This document shows positions 24,495 through 32,814 of a DNA stretch of 40,243 nucleotides, piece after piece (the stretch's first letter is position 1; each line of letters begins with the position of its first letter). A model generated the notes under the pieces. The model was not told the origin of the DNA. It saw only the letters and a program-made list of their open reading frames with translations, and did not search any database. The position numbers were made by a program, and so were the translations under genes. The stretch covers positions 1-40,243 of the forward strand of contig VGXW01000008.1 of NCBI GenBank assembly GCA_016873195.1, written 5' to 3'. This stretch comes from Planctomycetota bacterium. Its GTDB lineage: Bacteria > Planctomycetota > UBA1135 > UBA2386.

Positions 24495-25262
24495 CTATCG
24501 TCCGCCGACGCGGTCCGCCGGATCCCGTTTCGGGACCGGCGCGCTGCGCTCGAGGAAACGCTTGCGGCAGATCGTCCTGAACATCTTCCAGGCCGTGCGC
24601 GCCTGGCGACCGAAGGTGTCGGAGTGTTTGGACTCGCCGCCGATGCGGCTGCTGTAGGTCACCGGGATCTCGATGACCCGGCAGCGCTCCTGCAGCGCGG
24701 CGCACATCATCTCGGGCGAGAACGCGGGGCCGGTCTGCGACAGCCGGTGCCGGATGCGCGCGAAGGTCGCGCGGTGCAGCGCCCGGTAGGTGCAGCCGAC
24801 GTCGGTGAAGCGAGGTTCGTGGGGGCGCAGCCACAGGAGCTGCAGGAACTTCGCCATGAACACGTTGCCCCAGCGCAGGAACGACCGCATGTTCGCGCCC
24901 TGCTCGAGCATCTGCCGGGTCGTGCGCGTGCCCATCACCATGTCGGCGTCGTCGAGGTAGACGAGCAGCTTCTCGACGTCGCGCGCGCGGAAGCTGCCGT
25001 CGGCCTCGACGAGCACGAGGATGTCGCCCGTCGCCGCGGTCATGCCCGCCAGCAGTGCCGCGCCGTAGCCGGCCTTGCTCTCGGCGACCACGCGCGCGCC
25101 GGCCGCGGCGGCCAGCTCGGCCGTGCGGTCCTTGCAGTTGTTGTCGACGACGACGATCTCGTCGAGGTGGGGTTCCTGCCGGAACTCCTCGACGACCTTC
25201 TGGATCGTCGCCTCCTCGTTGTAGGCCGGGACGACCAGCGAGACGGACCGGGTGCGGAACAT
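24495..25262 (-). CDS. Family 2 glycosyltransferase, dolichol-phosphate-type
   Basis: The 255-residue protein starts at the ATG 25262 with VSLVVPAYNEEATIQKVVEEF, the nucleotide-sugar fold. EIVVVDNNCKDRT follows, then the metal-binding region LVLVEADGSFRARDV, where the usual DxD reads EAD. Toward the end are FSPEMMCAALQERCRVIEIPVTYSSR and a basic tail with no membrane segment. This is the layout of polyprenyl-phosphate sugar transferases (DPM1-like), which charge a lipid carrier at the cytoplasmic face. Two methyltransferases follow on the same strand. The ArnT-like enzyme at 28056 is the type that uses such a lipid-linked donor, which may tie the two divergent operons together. Confidence 0.85.
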   Translation of the reverse strand: MFRTRSVSLVVPAYNEEATIQKVVEEFRQEPHLDEIVVVDNNCKDRTAELAAAAGARVVAESKAGYGAALLAGMTAATGDILVLVEADGSFRARDVEKLLVYLDDADMVMGTRTTRQMLEQGANMRSFLRWGNVFMAKFLQLLWLRPHEPRFTDVGCTYRALHRATFARIRHRLSQTGPAFSPEMMCAALQERCRVIEIPVTYSSRIGGESKHSDTFGRQARTAWKMFRTICRKRFLERSAPVPKRDPADRVGGR

Positions 25263-25362
25263 GGACGCGCCGAAGGATAGCGCGCGGCCGCGGGCTGGCC
25301 ACGGCGATGCCCGCGCGTCGTGCCCCCGGGCGGGGCCCTGAACTGCCGGCCGGACAATCCGT

Positions 25363-25391
25363 TTGTCGCGTCATCCGGCCGGATCTAACCT
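25363..25391 (+). promoter_or_regulatory. Candidate promoter of the secreted repeat-protein operon
   Basis: TTGTCG (25363-25368) and TAACCT (25386-25391) are 17 bases apart, and the -10 ends 11 bases before the ATG at 25403, so the transcript would have almost no leader. An 8-bp CCGGCCGG palindrome occurs both at 25346-25353 and between the -35 and -10 (25375-25382). Confidence 0.4.
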
Positions 25392-25402
25392 CAACCATCG
25401 CC

Positions 25403-27175
25403 ATGAAGCGCACGCTCCGCTGCCTGCTCGGGCTCCTGGCCCTCCTGCCCGCCCACCTGCCCGCCCAGCAAGGCGCTGCACCCGCGCGCAAGCAGGGCAC
25501 GATCTACAAGGAAGAGGTCGACTCGCTGATCCGCGTCGTGCGCGAGACCGCCCGCAGCCGCGAACTGCCGGCCCTCGGCGGCGACTCGGTGCTGGCGACC
25601 GCGAAGATCCTCACGGCGATGGGCCATTGCCACCGCTTCTACGACCTCAACGCCGGACCCGTCGTGCGCCCGTCGCTGCAGTTCCTGATCAGGCACCGCA
25701 AGGCCGACGGCAGCTTCGGCGACGTCGCCGCGACCGCGTGGACGGTCGACGCGCTGCTCGCCTACGACCCCGAGGGCTACCGCGAGGAGGTCGAGCTGGC
25801 GCGCCGCTGGCTCGCCGCGCGGGGCGGCGAGCTCCCGGGCCTGCAGCCGGAGGTCTCCAAGGTGCTCGCCCAGGTGCGGGCCGACGTGTTCCCGCAGCAC
25901 CTCGGCGCCGCGGCGCAGCTCGTGCCCGGCTGGCTCGCCGCGCCGGACACCCTGCCGCGCGAACAGGCGGCCGACGCGCTCGTGCAGCTCGTCGCGTGCC
26001 AGGTCGCGAACCGCCTGCTCGACAAGGCCGGCCAGCAGCAGCCCGAGGCCAGCGCGGTGTTCACGCCGGCGCAACAGCAGGGCTTCGCGTTCCTGCTGGC
26101 GCAGCAGCAGGACGGCGTCTTCTCGGTGACCGTGGCGCCGGGCAAGTCGTTCCCCGACCCCGGCTTCACGGCGCTCGGACTGCTGGCGCTGCAGACCAAA
26201 CCGAAGGCCTCGCGTTCGGCCGAGGAGCAGGCGACCCTCGAGAAGGGCCTGCGCTGGCTGCTCGACCAGCAGGAGCCCGACGGCACGATCGGCAAGCAGG
26301 TGCCCAACTACACGACCTGCGCGGCCGTCGCCGCGCTCGCGCGCTGGGGCGACCCGACCGCGCGGCCCGCGCTCGAGAAGGCGCAGAAGGCGATCCTCGG
26401 CTTCCAGAACATCGAGCAGTCCGGCTACGACCGCCGCGATCCCGACTACGGCTCGATCGGCTACGGCAACAGCCAGCGCGGCGACCTCAGCAACCTGCAC
26501 TTCTCGCTCGAGGCGCTGCGCACGACCGGCCTGCCGGCCGACCACGAGGCGTTCCAGAAGGCGCTCGTGTTCCTGCAGCGCACGCAGAACCTGAAGGCGA
26601 CGAACGACTTCTCCGGCAAGGTCAAGGACCCCGATCGCCAGGGCCAGGTGATCGACGTGACCCCGGGCGACGACGGCGGCGCCAGCTACTACCCCGGCAA
26701 CTCGAACGCGGGCTACCTCGTGCAGCCCGACGGCAGGTCGGTGCCGCGCAGCTACGGCTCGATGACCTACTCGCTGCTGAAGTCCTACACGCTCGCGGGC
26801 CTGCCGGCCGGCGACCAGCGCGTGTTGGCCGCGGTGAAGTGGATCCAGCAGAACTGGGACCTCGCGACGAACCCGGGCGCCGATCCGGCCCTCGGTGAGA
26901 AGGTCAAGTACCAGGGACTGTTCTACTACTACATGGTGCTCGCGCAGGCGCTCGACCTCGCGGGCCTGCAGCAGGTCTCGGTGCCCGGCCCGAAGGACGA
27001 GAAGGGCCAGCCGACGACGGTCCAGGTCGATTGGCGCAAGGCGCTGCGCGCGCAACTCGAGGGCATGCAGCGGCCCGACGGCAGCTGGCTGAACGGCGAG
27101 AACGGCCGCTGGTACGAGAACCTGCCGCTGCTCTGCACGTGCTACGCGATGGTCGCGCTGGAGCTCTGCCGGTGA
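25403..27175 (+). CDS. Secreted prenyltransferase/squalene-oxidase-repeat protein
   Basis: The 590-residue protein has a signal peptide (MKRTLRCLLGLLALLPAHLPAQ). It then has several alpha/alpha-barrel repeats ending in QW-like motifs: LQFLIRHRKADGSFGD, LLAQQQDGVFSV, LRWLLDQQEPDGTIGK and MQRPDGSWLN. These repeats define the squalene-cyclase/prenyltransferase fold. I do not see the DxDD acid motif of squalene-hopene cyclases, and export argues against a role in lipid cyclisation. Secreted members of this family are common in planctomycetes, with unknown function. The stop overlaps the GTG of the FAH-family gene (GTGA), so the genes are translationally coupled. It is divergent from the glycosyltransferase/methyltransferase operon. 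Confidence 0.82.
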   Translation: MKRTLRCLLGLLALLPAHLPAQQGAAPARKQGTIYKEEVDSLIRVVRETARSRELPALGGDSVLATAKILTAMGHCHRFYDLNAGPVVRPSLQFLIRHRKADGSFGDVAATAWTVDALLAYDPEGYREEVELARRWLAARGGELPGLQPEVSKVLAQVRADVFPQHLGAAAQLVPGWLAAPDTLPREQAADALVQLVACQVANRLLDKAGQQQPEASAVFTPAQQQGFAFLLAQQQDGVFSVTVAPGKSFPDPGFTALGLLALQTKPKASRSAEEQATLEKGLRWLLDQQEPDGTIGKQVPNYTTCAAVAALARWGDPTARPALEKAQKAILGFQNIEQSGYDRRDPDYGSIGYGNSQRGDLSNLHFSLEALRTTGLPADHEAFQKALVFLQRTQNLKATNDFSGKVKDPDRQGQVIDVTPGDDGGASYYPGNSNAGYLVQPDGRSVPRSYGSMTYSLLKSYTLAGLPAGDQRVLAAVKWIQQNWDLATNPGADPALGEKVKYQGLFYYYMVLAQALDLAGLQQVSVPGPKDEKGQPTTVQVDWRKALRAQLEGMQRPDGSWLNGENGRWYENLPLLCTCYAMVALELCR

Positions 27176-28059
27176 ACCCGCCGGCCGGCCTGCCGGCGCT
27201 GCCGGCGTGGTTCCGCTTCCACCAGGGCGAGGCGGTGCACCTCGGCGGCTTCGCGCCCGACGGGCCGCGTTGGTTCGACCTGGGCCCGCTCGACGTGATG
27301 GCGCTGCTCGCGCAGGGGCAGCTGCGCCTGCCGGACCTGCACGCGCGCATGGCGCGCGCGCGGTCGATGAACGCGCCGCAGCGCTTCGCGGTGCCGGTGC
27401 CGCGGCCCGGCAAGATCCTCTGCCTCGCCAAGAACTTCGTCGCGCACGCGCGCGAACTCGGCGGCGAGGCGCCGCCTGAGCCGATCTTCTTCGCCAAGCT
27501 GCCCGACACCCTGCTGCCGCACGAGGCACCGGTGGTGATCCCGCACTGGCTCGACTCGCGCGTCGACCACGAGGCGGAACTCGGCCTCGTGCTCGGCTTC
27601 GCCGATCCGCACGGTCGCGGCGCGAAGTACGTCGATCCGGCGGCGGCGCCGGCGCTCGTCGCGGGCTGCACGGTGATCAACGACGTGACGGCGCGCGCGC
27701 TGCAGGGCAAGGACCGCGAGCAGAAGTTCCCGTGGCTGCGCAGCAAGTCGCTCGACACGTTCTGCCCGGTCGGGCCGTTCGTGGTGCCGGCCGACGCCCT
27801 CGACGCGGGCGACCTGCGCGTCACGATGCGCGTGAACGGCGCCGTGCGGCAGGACGCGCGCACGCGCGAGATGGTGTTCGCGGTCGCGCAGGCGCTCGCG
27901 GCGATGGCGCGGTGCACGACGCTGCGGCCCGGCGATCTGATCGCGATGGGCACGCCCGAGGGGGTCGGCCCGGTGGTCGCCGGCGACGTCATGGAGGCCG
28001 AGGTCGAGAAGCTCGGTGTGCTGCGCAACCCGGTCGTGCGCGAGGCGCCGCCGCGGTGA
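27172..28059 (+). CDS. Fumarylacetoacetate hydrolase family protein
   Basis: The 295-residue product (GTG start overlapping the upstream stop) has the FAH-fold signatures KILCLAKNFVAHARELG, PIFFAKLPDTLLPHEAPVVIP and VDHEAELGLVLG. Further on are VINDVTARALQ and LIAMGTPEGVGPV. The likely metal ligands E134, E136 and D171 are present, so it should be a Mg/Mn-dependent enzyme acting on a 2,4-diketo acid or oxaloacetate-like substrate. Relatives include acylpyruvases, oxaloacetate decarboxylases and 2-hydroxyhepta-2,4-dienedioate isomerases. The precise substrate cannot be read from sequence. The neighbours on both sides are envelope proteins, so the overlap may reflect expression economy rather than a pathway. 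Confidence 0.88.
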   Translation: MNPPAGLPALPAWFRFHQGEAVHLGGFAPDGPRWFDLGPLDVMALLAQGQLRLPDLHARMARARSMNAPQRFAVPVPRPGKILCLAKNFVAHARELGGEAPPEPIFFAKLPDTLLPHEAPVVIPHWLDSRVDHEAELGLVLGFADPHGRGAKYVDPAAAPALVAGCTVINDVTARALQGKDREQKFPWLRSKSLDTFCPVGPFVVPADALDAGDLRVTMRVNGAVRQDARTREMVFAVAQALAAMARCTTLRPGDLIAMGTPEGVGPVVAGDVMEAEVEKLGVLRNPVVREAPPR

Positions 28060-29393
28060 ACCCGGGCAGCGCGGAGCGGGGGTGGTGGTGGGTCGCGCTG
28101 CTGCTCGTGGGCTTCGTGGTCGCGCTCGCGCTGCGCACGGCGGTGCCGTCCGAGGACGGCGTGTCCTACCTGTGGATGGCGCAGCGGTTCGCCGCGGGGG
28201 ACTTCGGCGCGGGGCTCGGCGCGGTGTTCCCGCCGGGGTTCCCGCTGCTGTGCGCGCCGCTCGTCTGGCTCGGCCTCGACGTGGAACGCGCTGCCCTGGC
28301 CGTCAACGCCCTGAGCCTCGCGCTGGCACTGTGGCCGTTGCAGCGTGCTGCGCAGGCGACCGCGCCGGGTGCGGGCTGGCCCGCGGTGTTGGCGTTCGCG
28401 GCGATCCCGCTGTTGCCGCGGCTCGCGGCGGAAGCCTACAGCGAGCCGCCGTTCCTGCTGGCGATGGCGTGGGGCACGTGGCTGGGCGTGCGTGGCCGGT
28501 GGCTCGGGCTCGGCTTGGCGGCGGGGCTCGCCTTCTGGATCCGGCCCGAAGGACTCTTGCTGCCGCTCGCGTTCCTGCTCGCCGACCCGGCCCGCGCGTG
28601 GCGCGCGCTGCTGCCCGCGGGCCTCGGCGTCCTCGCGCTCGCGGTGTTGCGCGGCTGTGCTGGGGCCGGCTTCGACCCGCTGCCGCTGCTCGCCTTCCAC
28701 GAACTGCGCGACGACCTGCCCGGGCGCGGCGACGTGCTCGCGAACCTGCTCGCGGTGCCGGGCGGTTGGCTCGAGGCGTTCGGGCTCGTGGGGCTGCTGC
28801 CGCTGCTATGGCTCGCGGCGCCGGCGCGGCGGGCGCTGTCGCGGCCGCACGGTCCGCGGTGGCTCGCTGCCGCAGGCTGGGCCGTGCTGCTGCAGGTCGC
28901 CGTCGTCTGCACGTTCGTCGTGCGGCGGCGCTTCTTCGTCTCGGCCGCGGTGGGGGTCGCGCTGCTCGGCGGCGCGGCCCTCGCGGCGTGGCCCGCGCGC
29001 TGGCGGCGGCTCGTGCTCGGCCTCGCGCTCGTGTTCGGCGGCGTCGTCGGCTACCGGGGCACGATCGATCCCGACCGGGCGGTGGAACGCGAACTCGGCG
29101 GGTTCCTGCGGCAGCAGCTGCGGCCCGGGGAGACGGTCGCGGGCGATCTGCCGCGCGTGATCTGGTTCGCCGGCCTGCCGCCGCCGCCGCCGCGGCACTT
29201 CGATGCCGACCAACTCGCGGCGCTGGCGGCGGCGCCGGCGGTGCGGTTCGTGGTGATCGCCGCGGGAAGCCGCCGCGAGTCGTCGCGCGAGGTGCTGCCG
29301 TTGCTGGTCGGCTCGTTCGCGCCGGCCGAACTTCCGGAGTCACTGGCGGCCCGCTGCGCGGAGCGCGGTCTCGTGGTGCTCGCGCGCCGCTGA
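28056..29393 (+). CDS. ArnT/PMT-like membrane glycosyltransferase
   Basis: The 445-residue polytopic protein begins with a membrane segment (WWWVALLLVGFVVALALRTA). The loop EDGVSYLWMAQRFAAGDFG, then VFPPGFPLLCAPLVW, is the signature region of GT39/GT83-like enzymes that use polyprenyl-phosphate sugars in the periplasm. The expected Asp-Gly (usually DE or DD) reads ED. Eight or more further hydrophobic segments follow, then a soluble C-terminal part (about 345-445). The GTG at 28056 overlaps the FAH-family stop by 4 bases. A dolichol-phosphate-type enzyme on the other strand (24495-25262) could supply its donor. The acceptor is unknown. Confidence 0.8.
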   Translation: MNPGSAERGWWWVALLLVGFVVALALRTAVPSEDGVSYLWMAQRFAAGDFGAGLGAVFPPGFPLLCAPLVWLGLDVERAALAVNALSLALALWPLQRAAQATAPGAGWPAVLAFAAIPLLPRLAAEAYSEPPFLLAMAWGTWLGVRGRWLGLGLAAGLAFWIRPEGLLLPLAFLLADPARAWRALLPAGLGVLALAVLRGCAGAGFDPLPLLAFHELRDDLPGRGDVLANLLAVPGGWLEAFGLVGLLPLLWLAAPARRALSRPHGPRWLAAAGWAVLLQVAVVCTFVVRRRFFVSAAVGVALLGGAALAAWPARWRRLVLGLALVFGGVVGYRGTIDPDRAVERELGGFLRQQLRPGETVAGDLPRVIWFAGLPPPPPRHFDADQLAALAAAPAVRFVVIAAGSRRESSREVLPLLVGSFAPAELPESLAARCAERGLVVLARR

Positions 29394-29777
29394 ATGCGAC
29401 AGGGCTTCGGTCGCGGGGATTCCGCCGGAGGTCGAACGGATGGACCCGAGCGACCGCAAGTTCGTCGCGTTTGCGCTGGCTGGCGGGGCTGGCGGGGCTG
29501 GCGCGGACGGGTGCCGCGTGCCGAACGCGGTCGACACGGGCTGGTGGGTGATTGGAGAGTGGCTGGGTGGGACCGGGGTCGGCTCTGCTCGGCTGCTCTT
29601 GCCGGTTCCGTTGGCAAGCCGCCCCGAGTTCGAGGCTGACCTGGCCTCCTTCGTCGAAGCGCCGGCTCTCGGGGCGCCAGGCATGTGGTAAGCTCGCTGT
29701 CCACGGTGCCGAAGCAGTTGTCCGCGCCTCGTGCGGCGGCTGGGCATCATCCCCGTGGACGCCGAACAAGGCAGCGA
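29394..29777. other. Gene-free stretch before the PIN toxin
   Basis: No convincing gene is visible. An 83-codon frame (29440-29691) exists, but it is low-complexity (Gly/Ala runs from a tandem CTGGCGGGG-type repeat near 29478-29500) and has no recognisable domain. A TAAGCT hexamer at 29699-29704 might be a -10 for the toxin-antitoxin pair. The base composition is less GC-biased than in the flanking genes. Confidence 0.5.
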
Positions 29778-30257
29778 ATGGCAAGGGCAGCGGTGTATCT
29801 CGAGACCAGCGTGATTGGCTACGCCACAGCGCGGCCGAGCCGAGACCTCGTGGTGGCTGGGCACCAGCAGGTCACGCGGGAGTGGTTTGCCTGTCGCGCG
29901 GGCGCGTACGATCTGTTCGTCTCGCAGCTCGTGGTCAGCGAGTCCGCCGGCGGCGACGAGGATGCGGCTCGGGAACGGTCGTCGTTCCTCCGCGACATCC
30001 CTCGACTCGGTACCACCGAGGCGGTAGGGGATCTGGCAGCCAGGTTGGTTGCCAGTGGAGTCGTGCCGCGAAAAGCCGCCGAAGACGCCCTTCACATCGC
30101 CGTCGCCGCGGTCCACGGTGTGGACTACCTGCTGACCTGGAACTGCAAGCACATCGCAAATGCACGAATGCGCCAGGCGATCGAACGTGTGTGCAGGGAG
30201 GCCGGCTACGAGCCGCCGGTCGTGTGCACGCCCGAGGAGTTGATGGAAGATGAATGA
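29778..30257 (+). CDS. PIN-domain toxin of a VapC-like family
   Basis: The 159-residue protein is a PIN nuclease of the type that starts YLETSVIGY. The four acidic positions expected for a metal-dependent ribonuclease can be assigned to E9, E55, D103 (AEDALHIAVA) and D116 (HGVDYLLTWNCKHIANA), with E9 in place of the more usual Asp. VapC-type toxins cleave RNA, often a tRNA or rRNA loop. The ATG at 29778 gives a normal length. The stop overlaps the start of the small downstream gene by 8 bases, the toxin-first order typical of this subfamily. Codon use is less GC-extreme than in the neighbours, and the pair is flanked on both sides by gene-free DNA, so horizontal arrival is likely. Confidence 0.88.
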   Translation: MARAAVYLETSVIGYATARPSRDLVVAGHQQVTREWFACRAGAYDLFVSQLVVSESAGGDEDAARERSSFLRDIPRLGTTEAVGDLAARLVASGVVPRKAAEDALHIAVAAVHGVDYLLTWNCKHIANARMRQAIERVCREAGYEPPVVCTPEELMEDE

Positions 30258-30438
30258 ACGCGAGGATCCCATCGTGGCGCAGATCCGGCAACGGAGGGAG
30301 GCCCACGCGCAGTCCTTCGACTTCGACCTGAAGCGGATCATCGAGGACCTCCGGCAGAAGGAACACGAGTCGGGCGCGCAGGTCGTGCATCGACCGCCGC
30401 GGAAGGTCCAGGTGTTGCCCGAGCGGTCGTCGGCGTGA
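30250..30438 (+). CDS. Small antitoxin partner of the PIN toxin
   Basis: The 62-residue product (DPIVAQIRQRREAHAQSFDF, then DLKRIIEDLRQKEHESG and a Pro/Arg-rich tail) matches the short partner commonly found right after this PIN type, with a REAHA...FDxDLxxI core. It has no recognisable DNA-binding domain; the helical middle probably wraps the toxin and blocks its active site. The ATG at 30250 lies inside the end of the toxin gene (overlap 30250-30257), so the two are translated together. Confidence 0.8.
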   Translation: MNEREDPIVAQIRQRREAHAQSFDFDLKRIIEDLRQKEHESGAQVVHRPPRKVQVLPERSSA

Positions 30439-30825
30439 CCTGCGGGGGCCGCTCTCGAGACCAGGGCTGAGGGTCGATTCTCGGTACGTCCGGTTTGCGA
30501 CAGGAACCGTGGGCCGCGATACCGCAGCGACGAACCGCGCAGCTCGGTGGCTTGAAGGCGCGGCAGGGTGGGGGGCCCCCCGAGTCGTACGGCTGCGGAC
30601 CGTGCCGCAGCAGCAAGGTCTCGAGCCAGGCCTGCACGGTCTGGCAGAGCACGGTGCGTGTGGCACTGCGGCGCGCGCGAGCGGCGAAGTTCCTCACGCT
30701 GCGGCTGTGCTCCGAAAGGCGCCGCGGGTGCACCGATCCGCGCGTGGTCTTCTTCGCCGGCCGACCTGCCGCCGCCGCAAGACCTCGCGGCGGCCGCCTG
30801 CCCCACCCACGACTCCGTGCGGTGC
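30439..30825. other. Gene-free stretch with a GGGGGGCCCCCC palindrome
   Basis: I find no supportable gene on either strand. It has a perfect 12-base palindrome of six G and six C at about 30570-30581. On the - strand a frame joined to the lipoprotein's antisense gives Arg- and Pro-rich translation without domain similarity. It may hold the decayed end of an older insertion that came with the toxin pair. Confidence 0.45.
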
Positions 30826-32616
30826 TCAGCGGGTGACCACGGCGACCGGCGCTGATGCCTGCCAATGGCGCAACGTCGGATCGAGGTCGAGGGCGACCGC
30901 GAACAGCGCCTGCCCGATCGGCACCCCGGTGGTGGCGAAGCTGTGTTCGCCCCCCGCGTCCAGAGTGCCGACGAAGGCCGGATGCCCGCTCGTGAACTGC
31001 GCCAGCAGATCGGCCAACGCCGGATCGAGGCCGAAGAACCAGCCGTGCGGAAACGCGCCCGGCAGCAGCGTCAGCGCGGTGAACGACAGGTCGCCCGGCA
31101 CCCCGCGGCTCCGTTCGAGCCGCAGGTCGCCCGGTGCGGGGCCGGGCCGCAGCCGCAGCGCGAACGCCCCCGGCACGTCGGCCCAGGCCGCGTCGACCCG
31201 CGCGCCGCGCTGATTGGCATTGGTCGTGAAGTACTCGTGCGTGCCGATGCCGAACCCGCCCCGCGCGAACGCGGCGTCGTTGGTCTGCAGCAGCAGTTCT
31301 CCGTCGAGCCGGAATTGCAGCCCCGTGCCGACCGCGTCGAGCCGGAAGCGCCGCCACGCCGTGCCCGGCACCCAGCGCGGCATCGGCAGCAGATCGGTCA
31401 GTGCGCCGTTCTGGACGCGCAGGCAGCGCACGCGGCCGTCGTGGGAATCCCAGGTCAGGGCATAGCAGGCGCCGGCCTGCGACTGCGTGCCGTCGAAGGC
31501 GCCGTTCGCCTGGTCGCGCACGAAGATGCCGAGCCGTTCGAAACCGTCGGCGGCGAGCTGCGGGCGGTGTTCGCACAGCAGCTCGGCCTGCACCGCCACG
31601 TCGGCGACCAGCCCCGCGGCGAGCCGGATGCTGTCGGTGCCGCCGGACGGGTCCATCACGCGCAGCGCCGTCGCATCCCCGCTCGGCGGCGGCGGCGTGG
31701 TCGGCACGCTGGTCGGGGCGGCGAACTTCGGCATCCAGGCACGCTGCGGGCCGGCGGTCGGGAACGTGTCGGTGACCGGGAACGACGCCGCCGTGCCGCT
31801 CGGGTAGCGCCAGCTGTGGAACGGCCCTTCGTCGCTGAGCAGCGGATGCAGCACCGGATCGGCGAGCACCGCGTCGACCGTGGTCAGCGCGCCGTCGACT
31901 TCGCAGGTGCGTGCCACCAGCCGGATGCCGTGGCTGTAGTCGACGTGGCTCTGCGTGTGCACCTTCGACAGCGGTTGGATCGGCGTGCCGTTCAATTGAT
32001 GCCAGCCGTAGATGCAGACGCGGCCCGGCCAGCTGCCGATCAGCGCCGAGGCGACCACGTCCTTCTTCTGTCCACCGGTCAGCAGCGTCTGGCTCTGGCC
32101 GCCGCGTTGGCTCTCGATCTGCAGGTGGTGCTGGTGGAACAGTTCGACCGACAGGATGTCGTAGACGTTCGGGTTGTAGGGGAACGGCGCCACGCGCACC
32201 GGCGCCTGCGCCCAGATCGCGTCGACCATCCGCCGCGTCGGCAGCGCGCAGTCGAGGCGATCGGCGAGTTGCTGCGCCAGCGTCGGCGTCATCGGCATGC
32301 GGAACCAGTCATTGTCGGCACCGAGGCCCAGATAGTCGCGGCTGCACCAGAACGTCGCCGTGCGCGGCTGGCCCTGGATGGTGGCCTGGGTGGTGACCGG
32401 CACCAGCGTGCGCAGGAACGGCGGCACGTTGCCGGCGGCGAGTTCGTGCCACAGCAGCGTCTCGCGGTCGGTCAGCGACAAGCCGCGCAGGTGGCCGAGC
32501 AGCTGGCTGCCGGTCGGCGCGCCGGGCTGGCGCGGCGGCAGCACCAGCCCTGGCGGGAACTGGGCCGGGGCGAGCGAGCACGCACCGAGCAACCACAGCG
32601 GCAACAGACGGCGCAT
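30826..32616 (-). CDS. Secreted lipoprotein of unknown function with LamG-like domain
   Basis: The 596-residue product has a lipoprotein-type signal (MRRLLPLWLLGAC, Cys13). Residues about 40-250 belong to a secreted family that I recall only as uncharacterised. They include LTDRETLLWHELAAGNVPPF, GLGADNDWFRMPMTPTLAQQLADRL, MVDAIWAQAPVRVAPFPYNP, GGQKKDVVASALIGSWPGRV and YGWHQLNGTPIQPLSKVHTQ, followed by DYSHGIRLV. The His and Asp clusters there could form a metal site. Residues about 330-480 have a concanavalin/LamG-like pattern (LGIFVRDQANGAFDG, then WRRFRLDAVGTGLQFRLDGELLL). The last 110 residues resemble the beta-sandwich that ends many planctomycete secreted proteins. The ATG at 32616 was chosen because the signal peptide begins there. 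It is divergent from the SagB-type gene. Confidence 0.75.
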   Translation of the reverse strand: MRRLLPLWLLGACSLAPAQFPPGLVLPPRQPGAPTGSQLLGHLRGLSLTDRETLLWHELAAGNVPPFLRTLVPVTTQATIQGQPRTATFWCSRDYLGLGADNDWFRMPMTPTLAQQLADRLDCALPTRRMVDAIWAQAPVRVAPFPYNPNVYDILSVELFHQHHLQIESQRGGQSQTLLTGGQKKDVVASALIGSWPGRVCIYGWHQLNGTPIQPLSKVHTQSHVDYSHGIRLVARTCEVDGALTTVDAVLADPVLHPLLSDEGPFHSWRYPSGTAASFPVTDTFPTAGPQRAWMPKFAAPTSVPTTPPPPSGDATALRVMDPSGGTDSIRLAAGLVADVAVQAELLCEHRPQLAADGFERLGIFVRDQANGAFDGTQSQAGACYALTWDSHDGRVRCLRVQNGALTDLLPMPRWVPGTAWRRFRLDAVGTGLQFRLDGELLLQTNDAAFARGGFGIGTHEYFTTNANQRGARVDAAWADVPGAFALRLRPGPAPGDLRLERSRGVPGDLSFTALTLLPGAFPHGWFFGLDPALADLLAQFTSGHPAFVGTLDAGGEHSFATTGVPIGQALFAVALDLDPTLRHWQASAPVAVVTR

Positions 32617-32814
32617 GCGGTGATCGTAACCGCTGCGGAGATCGACGAGCACGCTTGGCTCTTTGGGCCGGGGACCGTTCCGCGTTGCGAGCCTGCGCGG
32701 GCCGGGTCGAGCCAGGACGTCGGGTGCCGGCGAGGACCGGCGGGACGAGGCCCCCGCACCGTCCGCCGCACGCGGGTGCGGGCCCGGTGGCACTGCGTGT
32801 GCGCATACGCGACG

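Noticed and set aside
29440-29691. Possible 83-residue gene after the ArnT-like gene
   Set aside because: Gly/Ala low complexity caused by a short tandem repeat, no domain, no ribosome-binding site that I can see.
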